This document shows positions 8,953 through 17,637 of a stretch of DNA of 64,000 nt, piece by piece. Positions within the stretch are counted from its first letter, which is position 1. Each line of letters opens with the position of its first letter. Both the position numbers and the translations under genes were made by a program. This DNA is from Caenimonas koreensis DSM 17982. Lineage in GTDB: Bacteria > Pseudomonadota > Gammaproteobacteria > Burkholderiales > Burkholderiaceae_C. The DNA lies in NCBI RefSeq assembly GCF_009646335.1, contig NZ_WJBU01000020.1:1-64000 (forward strand), written 5' to 3'. The notes under the pieces are model-generated. The model saw only the letters and a list, made by a program, of their open reading frames with translations, was not told the origin of the DNA and did no database searches.

Positions 8953-8985
8953 TTGAAGTGATTATTATTTATAACAATAATTCAA
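8953..8985. promoter_or_regulatory. AT-rich inverted repeat, candidate MarR operator
   Basis: The 125-bp gap between the divergent amidohydrolase and crotonase genes has one AT-rich island in otherwise GC-rich DNA. ATTATT at 8961-8966 pairs with AATAAT at 8976-8981, and TTGAA at 8953-8957 pairs with TTCAA at 8981-8985. It starts only about 20 nt from the crotonase ATG. A palindrome of this kind fits a dimeric MarR-type regulator, and the last gene of the operon encodes one. Confidence 0.55.
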
Positions 8986-9003
8986 CCCACAGGCAACCAT
9001 CAC

Positions 9004-9777
9004 ATGACCTCCAAAGACGTCCAACTCGAACTGCGCGACAACATCGCCATCGTGCGCCTGAGCCGCCCCGCCAAGCGCAATGCGCTGAGCGATGGCCTCG
9101 TGCTTGCCATCCGTGAAATGTTCGAGACCATGCCGCCCAGTGTGCGCGCGATCGTGCTCGATGGCGAGGGCGATCACTTCTGCGCGGGCCTGGATCTGTC
9201 GGAGCTCAAAGAGCGCGATGCTGGCGCCGGCATGATGCATTCGCGCATGTGGCACGCCGCGCTGGAAGCCGTGCAATATGGCCCCGCGCCCGTCGTTGCT
9301 GCGCTGCATGGCGCGGTCGTTGGCGGCGGCCTGGAACTGGCAAGTGCATGCCACATTCGCGTGGCGGATGAATCCACTTTCTATGCCCTGCCCGAAGGCT
9401 CGCGCGGCATCTTCGTCGGCGGCGGCGGCGCGGTGCGCATCCCGCGCCTGATTGGCGCCGCGCGCATGGCCGACATGATGCTCACCGGCCGCGTGTACAA
9501 CGCACAAGACGGCGAGCGAATCGGCCTGGCGCAATACCTGGTGCCCACGGGCACGGCGACTGAAAAGGCCATCGAGATCGCGACGCGCGTCGCCTCCAAC
9601 GCGCCGCTCACCAACTACGCACTCATGCACGCGTTACCACGCATTGCAGAGCAGCCTGCCGACCAGGGCTTCCTCACCGAAGCACTCATGGCCGCCATTG
9701 CGCAAAGCGCGCCTGAAGCCAAGAGCCGCGTGCGCGACTTCCTGGAAGGCCGCGCCAACAAAGTCAAGAAAGACTGA
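9004..9777 (+). CDS. Crotonase-family enoyl-CoA hydratase (hydroxycinnamoyl-CoA hydratase candidate)
   Basis: A 257-residue crotonase-fold protein. The oxyanion-hole segments are FCAGLDLSEL and GAVVGGGLELASA. The active-site region is LPEGSRGIFVGGGGA, with a glutamate in the position used for water activation. It lacks the sequence pattern of classic hydroxycinnamoyl-CoA hydratase-lyase (Ech/HCHL). Hydration of feruloyl-CoA or coumaroyl-CoA to the 3-hydroxyacyl-CoA is therefore the likelier step, leaving oxidation to the SDR encoded downstream. It is the first gene of a six-gene run extending to 15629, with the next start 4 nt beyond its stop. Confidence 0.8.
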   Translation: MTSKDVQLELRDNIAIVRLSRPAKRNALSDGLVLAIREMFETMPPSVRAIVLDGEGDHFCAGLDLSELKERDAGAGMMHSRMWHAALEAVQYGPAPVVAALHGAVVGGGLELASACHIRVADESTFYALPEGSRGIFVGGGGAVRIPRLIGAARMADMMLTGRVYNAQDGERIGLAQYLVPTGTATEKAIEIATRVASNAPLTNYALMHALPRIAEQPADQGFLTEALMAAIAQSAPEAKSRVRDFLEGRANKVKKD

Positions 9778-9781
9778 CGAC

Positions 9782-11611
9782 GTGACGACCACCGCGCCAC
9801 GCTATCGCCCACTCGCCTTCCCGGTCGATCGAGTGACGCTGCGCGAAGGCGCGGGTGGCGTGCGCTACATCAAGGCTGAGCATCCGCTCGGCGAGCATCC
9901 GCAGCGCCTGACGGATCGCCTCGTGCACTGGGCCGAAGTCGCGCCCGACCGCACTTTCATCGCGCGCCGCGTGAAGCAGGCCGATGGCACCACAGGCGAG
10001 TGGCAGCACGTGACGTACCGGCAAGCGCTCGCGAAGGCGCGCCGCATCGGCCAGGCGCTGCTCGACCGCGGCCTGGATGCGCAGCGGCCCGTCGCCATCC
10101 TCAGCGAGAACAGCATCGAACACGCGCTGCTCGCGCTCGGCTGCCTCTATGCAGGCATTCCGTACAGCCCCGTATCGCCTGCCTACTCACTTGTGAGCCA
10201 GGACTTCGACAAGCTGCGCCACGTGCTGGCCACGCTCACGCCAGGCCTTGTGTTCGCCACGGATGAAGCGCGCTACGGCAAGGCCGTGCGGGCCACTGTC
10301 GGCAACGACATCGAAGTGGTCTACGGCCGCGCGCCCGAGGCTGACCCAACGCCGGCAGTCGACGCAGCCATGCAAGCGACCGGCCCCGACACAATCGCGA
10401 AATTCCTGTTCACCTCCGGCTCGACCAAGCTGCCCAAGGCGGTGATCAACACCCACCGCATGTGGTGCGCCAACCAGCAGCAGATGTGCCATTCGATGCC
10501 GGTGCTGGCGCAAACACCTGTGCTCGTTGACTGGCTGCCGTGGAACCACACGTTTGGCGGCAACCACAACGTTGGCCTCACGATCTTCAATGGCGGCACG
10601 CTGTACATCGACGACGGCAAGCCCACGCCCGCGTTCGTCGGCGAGACACTGCGCAACCTGCGCGAGATAGCACCCACCGTGTACTTCAACGTGCCCACGG
10701 GTTTCGAAGCGATCGCCAACGCGATGAAAACGGATGACGTGCTTCGCCGCAACCTGCTCTCGCGCGTGCAGATGTTCTTCTATGCCGGCGCCGCGCTTGC
10801 GCAGCCGGTGTGGGACGCCCTGCATGAAAGCCAGGAGCGCGAGATCGGCGAGCGCATCGTGATGGGCACCGGCCTGGGCATGACAGAGTCGTCGCCCTTC
10901 GCGATCTTCATCACGAACCCGAATGTGAAGGCCGGCCACCTCGGCGTGCCGACGCCGGGGCTCGAGCTCAAGCTCGTGCCTGCCGATGGCAAGACCGAGG
11001 TGCGATACCGGGGCCCGAACATCACGCCGGGCTATTGGCGCAACGAACAAGCCACCCAGGAATCGTTCGACGAAGAAGGCTTCTTCTGCACGGGCGACGC
11101 GGTGCTGTGGATCGACGAGGCAGACATCCACCAGGGCCTGAAGTTCGATGGGCGCATCGCGGAAGACTTCAAGCTCGCGACGGGCACGTTCGTCTCCGTC
11201 GGCCCGCTGCGCGGAAAGATCATTGCCGCTGGCGCGCCCTACGTGCAAGACGCAGTGATCACCGGCATCAACTTGAATGAAGTCGGCGCGCTGATTTTCC
11301 CAACACCTGCCGTGCGCCAGCTCGCGGGCCTGCCAGACACTGCGCCGCTCAAGCAGGTGCTCGAAAGCGCGCCGGTCCAAGCTCACTTCCAGAAAGTGGT
11401 GGATGAACTCGCAGCATCCTCCACCGGCAGTTCGAGCCGGATCGCACGCCTGCACCTCATGCACGAGCCGCCTTCCATCGACAAAGGCGAGGTGACGGAC
11501 AAGGGCTCCATCAACCAGCGCGCGGTGCTCAAGCACCGTGATGCGCTCGTGAATGCGTTGCACGGCGGCACGCTGCCCTATACCCTGCTGCCGCAAGGAA
11601 AGAAATCATGA
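9782..11611 (+). CDS. Feruloyl-CoA synthase
   Basis: A 609-residue ANL ligase expected to convert ferulate (and probably caffeate or p-coumarate) to the CoA thioester. The P-loop-like motif is FLFTSGSTKLPKAVINTH. A conserved LVDWLPWNHTFGGNHN block and the C-terminal signature KGEVTDKGSINQRAVL are characteristic of feruloyl-CoA synthases. The start is a GTG at 9782, four bases after the crotonase stop, because alignment to the family begins there (TTTAPRYRPLAFP); the frame upstream is non-homologous. Its stop overlaps the next ATG by 4 nt (ATGA). Confidence 0.88.
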   Translation: MTTTAPRYRPLAFPVDRVTLREGAGGVRYIKAEHPLGEHPQRLTDRLVHWAEVAPDRTFIARRVKQADGTTGEWQHVTYRQALAKARRIGQALLDRGLDAQRPVAILSENSIEHALLALGCLYAGIPYSPVSPAYSLVSQDFDKLRHVLATLTPGLVFATDEARYGKAVRATVGNDIEVVYGRAPEADPTPAVDAAMQATGPDTIAKFLFTSGSTKLPKAVINTHRMWCANQQQMCHSMPVLAQTPVLVDWLPWNHTFGGNHNVGLTIFNGGTLYIDDGKPTPAFVGETLRNLREIAPTVYFNVPTGFEAIANAMKTDDVLRRNLLSRVQMFFYAGAALAQPVWDALHESQEREIGERIVMGTGLGMTESSPFAIFITNPNVKAGHLGVPTPGLELKLVPADGKTEVRYRGPNITPGYWRNEQATQESFDEEGFFCTGDAVLWIDEADIHQGLKFDGRIAEDFKLATGTFVSVGPLRGKIIAAGAPYVQDAVITGINLNEVGALIFPTPAVRQLAGLPDTAPLKQVLESAPVQAHFQKVVDELAASSTGSSSRIARLHLMHEPPSIDKGEVTDKGSINQRAVLKHRDALVNALHGGTLPYTLLPQGKKS

Positions 11612-12372
11612 TCATCGAAGGACAAGCAGCCATCGTCACCGGCGGCGCTTCCGGCCTTGGCGAGGCAACGGCGCGTGAACTGGCGCGCCTGGGCGCCAAG
11701 GTTGCGGTGCTCGACGTCAACCTGGAGATGGCGCAAAGCGTCGCGAAAGACATCGGCGGCATCGCGTGCCAGTGCGACATCACCAACACCGACAGCGTGG
11801 TTGCAGCCCTTGCAAAGGCCACGGCTGCACATGGCCCGGCTCGCATCCTGATGAACATTGCCGGCATCGGCTCGGCCAAACGCATCGTGCAAAAAGACGG
11901 CTCTCCCGCACCGCTGGAAGACTTCGCGCGTGTGGTGAATGTGAACCTCATCGGCAGCTACAACGTCAGCCGCTTCTTCGCGGCCGAATGCGCGAAGCTC
12001 GCGCCCATGGCCGATGGCGAGCGCGGCGTGATGATGTTCACCGCATCGGTGGCCGCATTCGACGGGCAGGTCGGCCAGCAGGCCTACAGCGCTTCCAAGG
12101 GCGGCCTCGTCGGCATGACACTGCCCATGGCACGCGATCTGGCGCAGCACGCCATCCGCGTCTGCACCGTCGCGCCGGGCCTGTTCTCCACGCCTTTGAT
12201 GCGCCAGCTGCCAGAAGCGGTGCAGCAGTCGCTCGCCGCCTCCATTCCGTTCCCGCCGCGCCTGGGCAAACCCGAAGAGTTTGCGCAGCTCGCATGCCAT
12301 ATCGTCACGAACAACCACCTCAACGGCGAAGTGATTCGCCTGGATGGCGCGTTGCGAATGGCGCCGCGCTAA
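11608..12372 (+). CDS. Short-chain dehydrogenase, 3-hydroxyacyl-CoA dehydrogenase type II-like
   Basis: A 254-residue SDR with the NAD motif TGGASGLGEATA, the Asp-ending beta-2 strand (VLDVN) that favours NAD, the catalytic Tyr-Lys in QQAYSASKGG, and the C-terminal PFPPRLGKPEEFAQL. The motif pattern matches the HSD17B10/type II 3-hydroxyacyl-CoA dehydrogenase branch. In this operon it would oxidise the 3-hydroxy-3-arylpropanoyl-CoA made by the crotonase. It is coupled to the feruloyl-CoA synthase gene by a 4-nt overlap and followed after 37 nt by the Bug receptor gene. Confidence 0.82.
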   Translation: MIIEGQAAIVTGGASGLGEATARELARLGAKVAVLDVNLEMAQSVAKDIGGIACQCDITNTDSVVAALAKATAAHGPARILMNIAGIGSAKRIVQKDGSPAPLEDFARVVNVNLIGSYNVSRFFAAECAKLAPMADGERGVMMFTASVAAFDGQVGQQAYSASKGGLVGMTLPMARDLAQHAIRVCTVAPGLFSTPLMRQLPEAVQQSLAASIPFPPRLGKPEEFAQLACHIVTNNHLNGEVIRLDGALRMAPR

Positions 12373-12409
12373 GTCACGCTCACTCATTTAACCCGCAGGA
12401 GACAACCCC

Positions 12410-13390
12410 ATGAGCAACCGCAGAGAGTTCGTCAAACAGACCGCCGCCCTGGCCACCCTGGGCCTGCCATTCACAGCGGGCGCACAGACCTCGCTCGATC
12501 TCGCCCGCATCCTTTGCGGCTTTCCGCCGGGCGGCACGAGCGACGCCATGTCGCGCCGCCTTGCAGACAAGCTGCGTGGCAACTACGCCAGCAACGTGCT
12601 CGTTGAGAACAAGCCCGGCGCTGGCGGCCAGATCGCCATCACGCAACTCAAGGACAGCCCGGCTGACGGCAGCACGCTGCTGCTCACGCCCTCGTCGATG
12701 CTGTCGATCTATCCGTACGTTTACAAGACACTGCCCTACAAGCCGCTCGAAGACGTGCAACCGGCCTCGCTCGCCTGCTACTTCAACCACGCCTTCGGCG
12801 TCGGCCCTGCAGTGCCCGAGAGCGTCAAGACGGTCAAAGACTTCCTCGCCTGGGCCAAGGCCAACCCCGAGAAGGCCAACTACGGCTCGCCGGGCGCCGG
12901 CTCCATGCCGCACCTGATCGTGGCGCTGTTGAACAAGCTGACGGGCAGTGACTTGAAGCACATCCCCTATCGCGGCTCCGCGCCCGGCATCCAGGACTTG
13001 CTGGGCGGCCAGATCTCGGCCATGTCGTCACCCGTTGGCGACTACCTGCCCTACATCAAGACTGGCAAGCTGCGCGTGCTCGCCATCTCCGGCCAGAACC
13101 GCAGCCCGTTTGTGCCCGAAGTGGCAACGTATCGCCAGCAGGGCTATCCCATCACCGTGCGCGAGTGGTATGGCGTGTTCCTGCCCGGCAAGGCACGGCC
13201 TGAAGTTGTGCGCCGCGCTGCCGCTTACCTGCAGCCTGCACTCGCGCAAAACGATGTGATCACCAGCATGGCGCAGTTCGGCATGGAAGTGCAGTCGTCG
13301 TCGCCGCAAGTGCTTGGCGACCTGCTGCGCGCGGACGCTGAAGAATGGCGCCGCCTGATCAAGCAGATCGGCTTCACGCCGGAATCGTGA
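12410..13390 (+). CDS. Bug/TctC-type tripartite tricarboxylate transporter substrate-binding protein
   Basis: A 326-residue periplasmic receptor of the Bug family, hugely expanded in Burkholderiales. The N-terminus (SNRREFVKQTAALATLG) is a twin-arginine-like signal peptide. The mature part has the family motifs CGFPPGGTSDAMSR, VENKPGAGGQIA and the central YGSPGAGSMPHL. Bug proteins bind carboxylated or aromatic compounds. In this operon a hydroxycinnamate or its ester is the natural guess. No TctA/TctB membrane genes are adjacent. The ribosome-binding site is CAGGAGACAAC. Its stop overlaps the tannase start (GTGA). Confidence 0.85.
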   Translation: MSNRREFVKQTAALATLGLPFTAGAQTSLDLARILCGFPPGGTSDAMSRRLADKLRGNYASNVLVENKPGAGGQIAITQLKDSPADGSTLLLTPSSMLSIYPYVYKTLPYKPLEDVQPASLACYFNHAFGVGPAVPESVKTVKDFLAWAKANPEKANYGSPGAGSMPHLIVALLNKLTGSDLKHIPYRGSAPGIQDLLGGQISAMSSPVGDYLPYIKTGKLRVLAISGQNRSPFVPEVATYRQQGYPITVREWYGVFLPGKARPEVVRRAAAYLQPALAQNDVITSMAQFGMEVQSSSPQVLGDLLRADAEEWRRLIKQIGFTPES

Positions 13391-15135
13391 AGCGCCCGCT
13401 TGTATTCGCGAGCGCCATTGCGGCGCTCGCGCTCGGCGCTGGCTGCGCAAGCACACCCTCGGCTGTGCCACGCTCACCGGCGCAGGGCGCTTCGGCGGTC
13501 ATGGGCTGCGATGCGATTGCAGCCCGGTTCAGCTACGCCAACACGCGCGTCGTGTCGGTCGACAAAGTTGCAGCCGGCACACTGAAGCTGCCCGGCATTG
13601 CTGCGGCGATGCCCGAGCACTGCGTCGTCAAAGGCGCCATGAACGAGCGCATTGGGCCTGTCGATGGCAAGCCCTACGCCATCGGCTTCGAGATGCGCCT
13701 GCCCACGCAGTGGAACGGCCGCTTCTTCTACCAGGCCAACGGCGGCCTCGATGGCTTCCAGACGCCGGCCTATGGCGACATCCTCGGCGGTGGCCCGGTC
13801 ACCAACGGCTTGCTGCAAGGTTTTGCGGTGATCAGCTCCGATGCGGGTCACGCATTCGACCGCACGACGCCAATTGGCGGCGCGACATTCGGGCTCGATC
13901 CCCAGGCGCGGCTCGACTACGGCTACAACGCCGTCGCCCAACTCACGCCCATGGCCAAGGCGCTGATTCGCACGGTGTACGGCAGGGGCCCGGACACGTC
14001 GTACTTCGTCGGCACATCGAACGGCGGCCGCCACGGCTTTGTGACGGCATCGCGCTTGCCCAAGGCGTACGACGGCATTCTCGTCAGCACACCGGGCTGG
14101 CGCCTGCCGCTCGCCGCCGCAACGCAGCTGTGGGGCGCGCAGCAGTTCGCGTCGATCGCCAGCCGCGACGCCACCACCCACCGGCCCGACCTCACCACGG
14201 CCTTGTCACCTGCGGACTTCAGCGTGTTCGCGCGCAGCGTGCTCGCTCGTTGCGATGCGCTCGACGGCCTCACGGATGGCATCGTGTCTGACCTGCAGGG
14301 CTGCCAGTCGGCATTCCAGCTGCAGCGCGATGTGCCCGCGTGCAACGCGAGCTCGGCTGCGGGCACATGCCTGACCACGGCGCAAAAAGACGTGCTCACC
14401 CGCGTACTCGCCGGGCCACGCACACGCGACGGCTCAGCGGTTTATGCGGGCTTGCCGGCAGACCCGGGCATCGCAGGCCGCGACTGGGCAACATGGAAGT
14501 TCGTGAACAGCGTCGGCCCGCGGGACTCGATTGCAATGGCCTTCGTGATGGCGACGCCGCCAGCATCACCGCAAACCGTCACGGGGCTGGGGACAACACT
14601 GATCGACTACGCACTCGGCTTCGACATCGATCGCGACCTGGGTCTCGTGCGGGCAACGAGTGGTGCCTACACGCAGTCGTCGATGAGCTTCATGACGCCG
14701 CCCGATCCTTCGATGCGCGACTTTGTAGCCGCTGGCGGCAAGCTCATCGTCTTTCATGGCACGGCCGACCCGGTGTTCTCGGCGCTCGATACCGTTGCCT
14801 GGCATGAGCAGTTTCATCGCGCGCACGGCGCTGCTGCAGCTGCACAGGAGCGCCTGTATCTGGTGCCCGGTATGAACCACAGCCGTGGCGGGCCAGCGAC
14901 CGACCAGGTGAATCTGTTTGACGAGCTGGTGAAGTGGGTCGAGCGCGGGCAAGCGCCAGGTGCAGTCGTTGCAACTGCACGCGGCGCAGGCACGGCTGTG
15001 CCGAACGCGGAAGTGCCCTCCAGCTGGAGCGCCACGCGCACCCGCCTGCTGTGCCCATATCCGCAAGTGCCGCGCTACGTTGCGGGTGATGCAGAAACTG
15101 CGGCCAGTTTTGCGTGCCGCGCACCGGGTTCATGA
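13387..15135 (+). CDS. Tannase/feruloyl esterase-family lipoprotein
   Basis: A 582-residue esterase starting at GTG 13387, which overlaps the previous stop and gives a lipoprotein signal peptide (IAALALGAGC, lipobox Cys about residue 20). The catalytic serine lies in GTSNGGRHG. The calcium-binding and disulphide loop CDALDGLTDGIVSDLQGC, the aspartate in HGTADPVFS and the histidine in GMNHSRGG complete the tannase/FaeB-like set. It probably releases ferulate or gallate-type acids from esters at the outer membrane or in the periplasm, feeding the Bug receptor and CoA pathway encoded with it. Confidence 0.87.
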   Translation: MKRPLVFASAIAALALGAGCASTPSAVPRSPAQGASAVMGCDAIAARFSYANTRVVSVDKVAAGTLKLPGIAAAMPEHCVVKGAMNERIGPVDGKPYAIGFEMRLPTQWNGRFFYQANGGLDGFQTPAYGDILGGGPVTNGLLQGFAVISSDAGHAFDRTTPIGGATFGLDPQARLDYGYNAVAQLTPMAKALIRTVYGRGPDTSYFVGTSNGGRHGFVTASRLPKAYDGILVSTPGWRLPLAAATQLWGAQQFASIASRDATTHRPDLTTALSPADFSVFARSVLARCDALDGLTDGIVSDLQGCQSAFQLQRDVPACNASSAAGTCLTTAQKDVLTRVLAGPRTRDGSAVYAGLPADPGIAGRDWATWKFVNSVGPRDSIAMAFVMATPPASPQTVTGLGTTLIDYALGFDIDRDLGLVRATSGAYTQSSMSFMTPPDPSMRDFVAAGGKLIVFHGTADPVFSALDTVAWHEQFHRAHGAAAAAQERLYLVPGMNHSRGGPATDQVNLFDELVKWVERGQAPGAVVATARGAGTAVPNAEVPSSWSATRTRLLCPYPQVPRYVAGDAETAASFACRAPGS

Positions 15136-15629
15136 GCCGCACGACACCCGCCAAAGTGCCTGCGAAGGCGAAAGCCAGGCCGGCTGCAAAGCCAGCGGTC
15201 ACCGAGCACGTCGACACGAGCTACCTCGAAGGGCTGATCGGCTACAACGCACGGCGCGCGGCGCTCGCCGTGATCGAGATCTTCCTGCAGCGCATGAAGG
15301 TCTACAAGCTGCGGCCCGTTGACTTCTCGGTGCTGTCGCTCATCACGCACAACCCCGGCATCACGTCGCGGCAGTTGTGCACCACGCTCGGCATTCTTCC
15401 GCCCAACCTGGTCGGCATGGTGAACGCACTGGAAAAGCGCGGCCTGATCGAGCGCCAGCCGCATCCACGCGATGGCCGTGCAGTGGGCCTGCACCTGAGC
15501 GCGAGCGGCATCAAGCTCATGCGCGATGCAGAAAAGACCGCGGCCGAACTTGAGGCACAAGCAGCGGCGCGACTGTCACCATCAGAAACGAAGACGCTGA
15601 TCCGGCTGCTCCAGAAGATTTACCTGTGA
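15132..15629 (+). CDS. MarR-family transcriptional regulator
   Basis: A 165-residue regulator with an Ala/Lys/Pro-rich leader (about residues 1-30) and a winged helix-turn-helix: LSLITHNPGITSRQLCTTLG then NALEKRGLIERQPHPRDGR, the wing motif of MarR proteins. The start overlaps the tannase stop by 4 nt, making it the last gene of the ferulate operon. MarR regulators such as CouR and FerR sense hydroxycinnamoyl-CoA thioesters in other bacteria, so autoregulation through the palindrome near 8970 is plausible. Confidence 0.82.
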   Translation: MSRTTPAKVPAKAKARPAAKPAVTEHVDTSYLEGLIGYNARRAALAVIEIFLQRMKVYKLRPVDFSVLSLITHNPGITSRQLCTTLGILPPNLVGMVNALEKRGLIERQPHPRDGRAVGLHLSASGIKLMRDAEKTAAELEAQAAARLSPSETKTLIRLLQKIYL

Positions 15630-15701
15630 CTTATTCTCCGGCGCTATTGTTTGCATAGCGCCCGCCGCGTACACTCCTCTCCCCCGAGGAGTGAAGAGCG
15701 C

Positions 15702-16022
15702 ATGAGTTCGAAGGAAAACGCAGCCATCAGCCAACTGCTGGCGCTGCTGGAGGCACGCTACGCGATCCGCGTGCTCTGGGCACTGCGTGACGGCCATGCG
15801 CAAACGTTCCGCCTGCTGCAAGACAGCGTCGGCGGCATCACGCCCAACACCCTCAACACCCGCATCAAGGAACTGCGTGAAGCAGGCTTGATGACGCACG
15901 GCACCGATGGCTATGTTGTCACGCCTTCAGGTGTCGACCTGCTCAAGCGCCTGGCCGACCTGCCCGCGTTCGCCGCCAAGTGGACCGCTGCGCAATCCAA
16001 GAAGAAACAGGTGCTGCCATGA
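15702..16022 (+). CDS. HxlR-type winged-helix transcriptional regulator
   Basis: A 106-residue protein matching the HxlR family: RYAIRVLWALRDGHAQTFRL in the first helices, then GGITPNTLNTRIKELREAGL as the recognition helix and turn, and a wing with HGTDGYVVTPSG. It has the ribosome-binding site CGAGGAGTG about 10 nt before the ATG. Its stop overlaps the start of the fumarylacetoacetase-family gene by 4 nt, so it probably controls that gene and itself. HxlR proteins often sense aldehydes, quinones or redox state, but the ligand here is unknown. Confidence 0.75.
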   Translation: MSSKENAAISQLLALLEARYAIRVLWALRDGHAQTFRLLQDSVGGITPNTLNTRIKELREAGLMTHGTDGYVVTPSGVDLLKRLADLPAFAAKWTAAQSKKKQVLP

Positions 16023-17203
16023 ATCACACGCCCCACACGATGCTCGGTCTTGCTGCAACGCTGCCCGTCGATTCACAACATGCACTACTTGTCGGGCGCG
16101 TGCATGTGGCGGGGCTCGGTGCGGTGCTCGTGCAGGTGCGCGGTGAGGGTGTGTATGACATCTCATCGCTGGCCGCTACATGCAGCGACTTGCTTGAACT
16201 GCGCGATCCTGCTTCCGCCCTGCGGTCACATACGGGCGTGAAGCTCGGTGACACGCAAGACATTCTCGCCAACAGCGCCCACAACGCATTGGATCTGTCG
16301 GCGCCCTACTTCCTCGCGCCGTGCGACTTGCAGGCGATCAAGGCCGCAGGCGTCACGTTCGTGTCGTCCATGCTCGAGCGCGTGATTGAAGAGCAAGCCC
16401 GTGGTGACGCAGCCAAAGCCGAAGGCGTGCGCCAGGCCGTGGTCGCCGTCATCGGTGAGAACCTCAGTGCCGTCAAGCCTGGCTCACCGGAAGCGATGCA
16501 GCTCAAAGCGGTGCTGATCGCGCAAGGCGTGTGGTCACAGTACCTTGAAGTCGGCATTGGCCCCGACGCTGAAATTTTCACGAAGTCGCAGCCGATGAGC
16601 GCGGTCGGCACGGGTGCCGAAATCGGCATCCATCCTGAAAGCTCGTGGAACAACCCCGAGCCTGAGATCGTGCTGGCCGTGAACAGCCGCGGCGAAGTGC
16701 AAGGCGCCACACTCGGCAACGATGTGAACCTGCGCGACTTCGAAGGCCGCAGTGCACTCTTGCTCGGCAAGGCAAAGGACAACAACGCGAGCTGCGCCAT
16801 AGGCCCGTTCATCCGCATCTTCGATGAGCACTTCACGATGGATGACGTGCGCCAATGCGACCTTGCCATGCAGGTGCGCGGCACGGACGGCTTCGTGATG
16901 GAAGGCGCCAGCTCGATCTCGAAGATCAGCCGTGACCCGCTCGACCTTGCCTCGCAGGCCATCGGCGCGAATCACCAGTACCCGGATGGGTTCATGCTGT
17001 TCCTGGGCACGATGTTCGCGCCCACGCAAGACAGGCATGGCCCCGGCCAGGGCTTCACGCATGTGGTGGGCGACGTTGTGACCGTCTCGACACCGCGGCT
17101 CGGTACACTCGCCAACCGCGTCAACACCAGCGACAAAGTCGCACCGTGGACTTATGGCGCGGGCCAGCTCATGCGCGATCTTGCGCGGCGCGACCTGCTT
17201 TGA
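16019..17203 (+). CDS. Fumarylacetoacetate hydrolase-family protein
   Basis: A 394-residue protein of the FAH superfamily. The metal-binding signature is seen in the [16 protein letters not shown] region (Glu-x-Glu) and in [20 protein letters not shown]. The length and the N-terminal domain resemble the sugar-acid dehydratase branch (2-keto-3-deoxy-acid dehydratases) more than tyrosine-pathway fumarylacetoacetase. The reaction could be dehydration or C-C hydrolysis of a 2-keto acid. It is coupled to the HxlR gene. A link to the uronate dehydrogenase 12 kb away is possible but unsupported by adjacency. Confidence 0.75.
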   Translation: MNHTPHTMLGLAATLPVDSQHALLVGRVHVAGLGAVLVQVRGEGVYDISSLAATCSDLLELRDPASALRSHTGVKLGDTQDILANSAHNALDLSAPYFLAPCDLQAIKAAGVTFVSSMLERVIEEQARGDAAKAEGVRQAVVAVIGENLSAVKPGSPEAMQLKAVLIAQGVWSQYLEVGIGPDAEIFTKSQPMSAVGTGAEIGIHPESSWNNPEPEIVLAVNSRGEVQGATLGNDVNLRDFEGRSALLLGKAKDNNASCAIGPFIRIFDEHFTMDDVRQCDLAMQVRGTDGFVMEGASSISKISRDPLDLASQAIGANHQYPDGFMLFLGTMFAPTQDRHGPGQGFTHVVGDVVTVSTPRLGTLANRVNTSDKVAPWTYGAGQLMRDLARRDLL

Positions 17204-17265
17204 CGGCCAACAGCAAAGTCAAAATCAAAAGCAACACCCACTTCAACACCCACAGGAAATCAAAG

Positions 17266-17616
17266 ATGAACACGACCCCCTCCGGCCTGCAGTACGAAGA
17301 CACCACCGTTGGCACAGGTGCCGAAGCCACCAAGGGCCAGCATGTGCACGTGCACTACACCGGCTGGCTCTACGAGAACGGCGTGCAAGGCAAGAAGTTC
17401 GACTCCAGCCTCGACCGCAATGACCCGTTCGCGTTCTCGCTGGGCGCGGGCATGGTCATCAAGGGCTGGGACGAAGGCGTAGCCGGCATGAAGATCGGCG
17501 GCAAGCGCACGCTGATCATTCCGCCGCAACTCGGCTATGGCGTGCGTGGTGCCGGTGGCGTGATTCCGCCGAATGCCACGTTGAAGTTCGATGTGGAACT
17601 GCTCGACGCGCATTGA
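17266..17616 (+). CDS. FKBP-type peptidyl-prolyl cis-trans isomerase
   Basis: A 116-residue single-domain FKBP without signal peptide, so cytoplasmic. It has the hallmark residues of the family: [46 protein letters not shown] and the closing [29 protein letters not shown]. The ATG at 17266 follows AGGAAATCAAAG. It would catalyse proline isomerisation during folding. It ends 21 nt from the convergent response-regulator gene. Confidence 0.88.
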   Translation: MNTTPSGLQYEDTTVGTGAEATKGQHVHVHYTGWLYENGVQGKKFDSSLDRNDPFAFSLGAGMVIKGWDEGVAGMKIGGKRTLIIPPQLGYGVRGAGGVIPPNATLKFDVELLDAH

Positions 17617-17637
17617 ACCCGGGGCGGCACAACCTGC

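Noticed and set aside
9004..9777. Crotonase considered as hydroxycinnamoyl-CoA hydratase-lyase (Ech)
   Set aside because: It lacks the classic Ech sequence pattern (for example the WTAGMDLKEY and CFGGGFSP blocks), so a plain hydratase was preferred.
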